Positions 62,405 to 64,000 of a stretch of DNA of 64,000 nt are shown piece after piece. The number at the start of each line of letters is the position of its first letter. Position 1 is the first letter of the stretch. The notes below the pieces were generated by a model, which was not told where the DNA came from, made no database searches, and worked only from the letters and a program-made list of their open reading frames with translations. The stretch is from Palsa-343 sp036269135. Its GTDB lineage: Bacteria; Acidobacteriota; Terriglobia; Terriglobales; Acidobacteriaceae. A program made the position numbers and the translations under genes. The stretch lies in NCBI GenBank assembly GCA_036269135.1, contig DATASQ010000016.1:1-64000 (forward strand), read 5' to 3'.

Positions 62405-64000
62405 ATGGATCGCACGCCGCGCAACGTCGTCCACTGGCTGTTTGCCGCCGATTCCGGCCCGCGGAACCGCTTTGCGCCGCGCTGGATTTTTCTGCGCGCG
62501 CTCGCCGCGATTTATTTCTCCGCGTTTCTCGCGCTCGTCTTCCAGATCGAGGGCCTGATTGGGCCTCGGGGCATCCTGCCGGCCCGGAATTTCCTGACCG
62601 CGGTGGCGCGCGGCGCCGGATCGCTGCGCTTCTGGTACGCGCCCACTCTGTTCTGGATTTCATCCGGCTCGCACTGGATGATGGCCGTGACCTGGATCGG
62701 CCTGCTGGCGTCGATCGCCGCGTTTCTCAATGCGTGGCCGCGCCTGAGCTTCTTTCTCTGCTTCCTCTGCTTTCTGTCGTTCGTCTCTTCGGCCGGAGAC
62801 TTCTCGGGCTATCAGTCTGACGGTATGCTGCTCGGGGCCGGCTTTCTTGCGCTCTTTTTCGCGCCCCGCGGGCTTTGGCCGGGGCTCGGCCTCGATTCTC
62901 CGCCGCCGCGTGCTGCAATGTTCCTTCTGCTGTGGGAATGGTTCCGGATTTACTTCGAGTCCGGCATCGTCAAGCTGCTCTCCGGCGATCCTGAATGGCG
63001 CCACCTGACGGCGATGGACGAGTACTACCAGAACGGGCCGCTGCCGACCTGGATTGGGTATTACGTGCAGCATCTGCCGCACTGGTTTCACGTGGCGACG
63101 GCCGGCGCCACCCTGGTCATGGAGATCGGCATCGTGTGGATGCTCTTCCTGCCGCGGCGCGTGCGCCTGATCTGTTTCTTCATCGTGACGCCCTGGGAAA
63201 TCGGCGTCATCCTCACGGCAAACTATGCGTTTCTTAACTATCTGGTGCTCGTTTTAGCGTTCTTACTGCTGGATGACCGCAGCGTCCGCTGGCTGGTCCC
63301 GCAGCGTTTTCGCGGCAGGCTCGATGAGGCTGCGCAGGCCGAGGCGCTGCCGGAGCCCGAGGCGATGCCCTCTGTTGTTCGCCCGGCCGACGAACCGCCG
63401 AGGATCCACCGACCCGTGCGCGGGATTCGCGGCCATTTTGACGCCTTCGGTCTCGCTGTAACCGCCGTGCTGCTGACCTGGGTCGCTTATGTGACGACCG
63501 CCGAGCTGATCCGGATGCCGTGGCCCGGCGCGCCTCTGCCCAGCACGCCGATGGTGGTGCTGGAGCCGTTCCGGATCGCCAATCAATACGGCCTCTTCGC
63601 CGTGATGACCCGGGGCCGGTATGAGATCGAATTCCAGGGCTCGAACGACGGCAAGAGCTGGACCGCTTATCCATTCCGGTTTAAGCCGCAGGCGGTCAAT
63701 CAGGCTCCCGGCATCTATGCTCCTTACCAGCCGCGCTTCGACTGGAACCTGTGGTTCGCGTCGCTCACCGACTACCAGAACGCCGAGATCGTTCCGCTGA
63801 CGGAAGAGCGGCTTCTCGATGGCGATCCGGCCGTGCTTTCGCTGTTTGCCGGCAATCCCTTTCCTGGCGCGCCGCCGAAGTATGTCCGGGCTGTGCTGTG
63901 GCAATACTGGTTCACCACGGTCGCGGAAAAGCGGGCGACCGGCGACTGGTGGCAGCGTAAACTTCTGGGCCTGTACGCGCCGGTGCTGACCCAGGAGCCG
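62405..64000 (+). CDS. Lipase maturation factor (LMF) family membrane protein, partial at the window edge
   Basis: 532 codons from the ATG at 62405 and still open at base 64000. N-terminus MDRTPRNVVHWLFAADSGPR. Several TMs follow (for example RLSFFLCFLCFLSFVSSAGD), then WEWFRIYFESGIVKLLSGDP, HLTAMDEYYQNGPLPTWIGY and YNYLVLV-type segments. This matches LMF1-like proteins, which in animals assist lipase folding in the endoplasmic reticulum. The bacterial role is unknown; folding or export of secreted enzymes is a guess supported weakly by the VKOR neighbour. The C-terminal soluble domain (from about residue 370) is nearly complete. Confidence 0.88.
   Translation, partial: MDRTPRNVVHWLFAADSGPRNRFAPRWIFLRALAAIYFSAFLALVFQIEGLIGPRGILPARNFLTAVARGAGSLRFWYAPTLFWISSGSHWMMAVTWIGLLASIAAFLNAWPRLSFFLCFLCFLSFVSSAGDFSGYQSDGMLLGAGFLALFFAPRGLWPGLGLDSPPPRAAMFLLLWEWFRIYFESGIVKLLSGDPEWRHLTAMDEYYQNGPLPTWIGYYVQHLPHWFHVATAGATLVMEIGIVWMLFLPRRVRLICFFIVTPWEIGVILTANYAFLNYLVLVLAFLLLDDRSVRWLVPQRFRGRLDEAAQAEALPEPEAMPSVVRPADEPPRIHRPVRGIRGHFDAFGLAVTAVLLTWVAYVTTAELIRMPWPGAPLPSTPMVVLEPFRIANQYGLFAVMTRGRYEIEFQGSNDGKSWTAYPFRFKPQAVNQAPGIYAPYQPRFDWNLWFASLTDYQNAEIVPLTEERLLDGDPAVLSLFAGNPFPGAPPKYVRAVLWQYWFTTVAEKRATGDWWQRKLLGLYAPVLTQEP

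Noticed and set aside
1..64000. tRNA, rRNA, insertion sequence or prophage
   Set aside because: No cloverleaf-like tRNA with CCA-proximal consensus, rRNA core, transposase, integrase or phage structural gene was seen on either strand.

Overview
The window looks like a chromosomal segment of a GC-rich, Gram-negative member of the Acidobacteriota (class Terriglobia). This is inferred from gene content. Supporting features are a PadR regulator followed by two ADOP-type duplicated permeases with N-terminal 'permease prefix' domains, TonB receptors carrying carboxypeptidase-regulatory-like domains, a hopanoid (hpn) operon, an S53 sedolisin, and an HD/XRE/UppS housekeeping neighbourhood. No rRNA, tRNA, insertion sequence, prophage or CRISPR array was recognised.

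Layout. 0.2-3.2 kb: acetyl-CoA carboxylase genes accC and accB behind an Xaa-Pro peptidase (minus strand). 3.3-4.9 kb: two secreted proteins, ending in a strong terminator. 5.0-6.6 kb: uppS and a zinc-ribbon/XRE regulator (minus). 6.7-10.1 kb: HD-domain protein, long-chain acyl-CoA synthetase and HemQ. 10.15-17.4 kb: a tight seven-gene hopanoid operon, hpnA-hpnG-adh-adh-hpnC-hpnD-hpnE. 17.6-17.8 kb: a 56-codon Cys-rich membrane peptide behind a perfect dyad. 17.9-21.2 kb: S53 peptidase and acyl-CoA carboxylase beta subunit (minus). 21.3-27.3 kb: ligA, then minus-strand genes for a secreted protein, glutamate formimidoyltransferase, a PagL-like barrel and YebC. 27.5-30.2 kb: a siderophore-type TonB receptor. 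30.7-36.5 kb: padR plus two ADOP permeases. 36.6-41.7 kb: a His/Cys-rich mini membrane protein, an Oar-like TonB receptor and an M61 peptidase. 42-48.1 kb: flavoprotein, glycogen synthase, rsmA, DHA2 efflux pump and an NAD(P)-binding protein. 48.2 kb: a class V aminotransferase remnant. 48.5-51.5 kb: recA and a PAS histidine kinase. 51.5-54.2 kb: a BtuB-like receptor under a cobalamin riboswitch. 54.4-58.5 kb: response regulator, engB, two small proteins, pdxS and pdxT. 58.5-64 kb: cytochrome oxidase genes coxB-coxA-coxC, VKOR, and a lipase maturation factor running off the right edge.

Most genes are housekeeping or envelope functions. Two points stand out. First, two zinc-dependent sugar/polyol-type dehydrogenases sit inside the hopanoid operon directly after hpnG, which makes them candidates for the unassigned reduction of the hopanoid ribosyl side chain. 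Second, the cytochrome oxidase subunit I keeps all haem/copper ligands but has Arg at the D-channel Asp position and Glu at the K-channel Lys position. The intergenic DNA is also unusual: degenerate heptanucleotide-phased repeats recur at several gene boundaries, and 9-bp TGTCGGACA dyads cluster with 12-bp spacing around the formimidoyltransferase gene.
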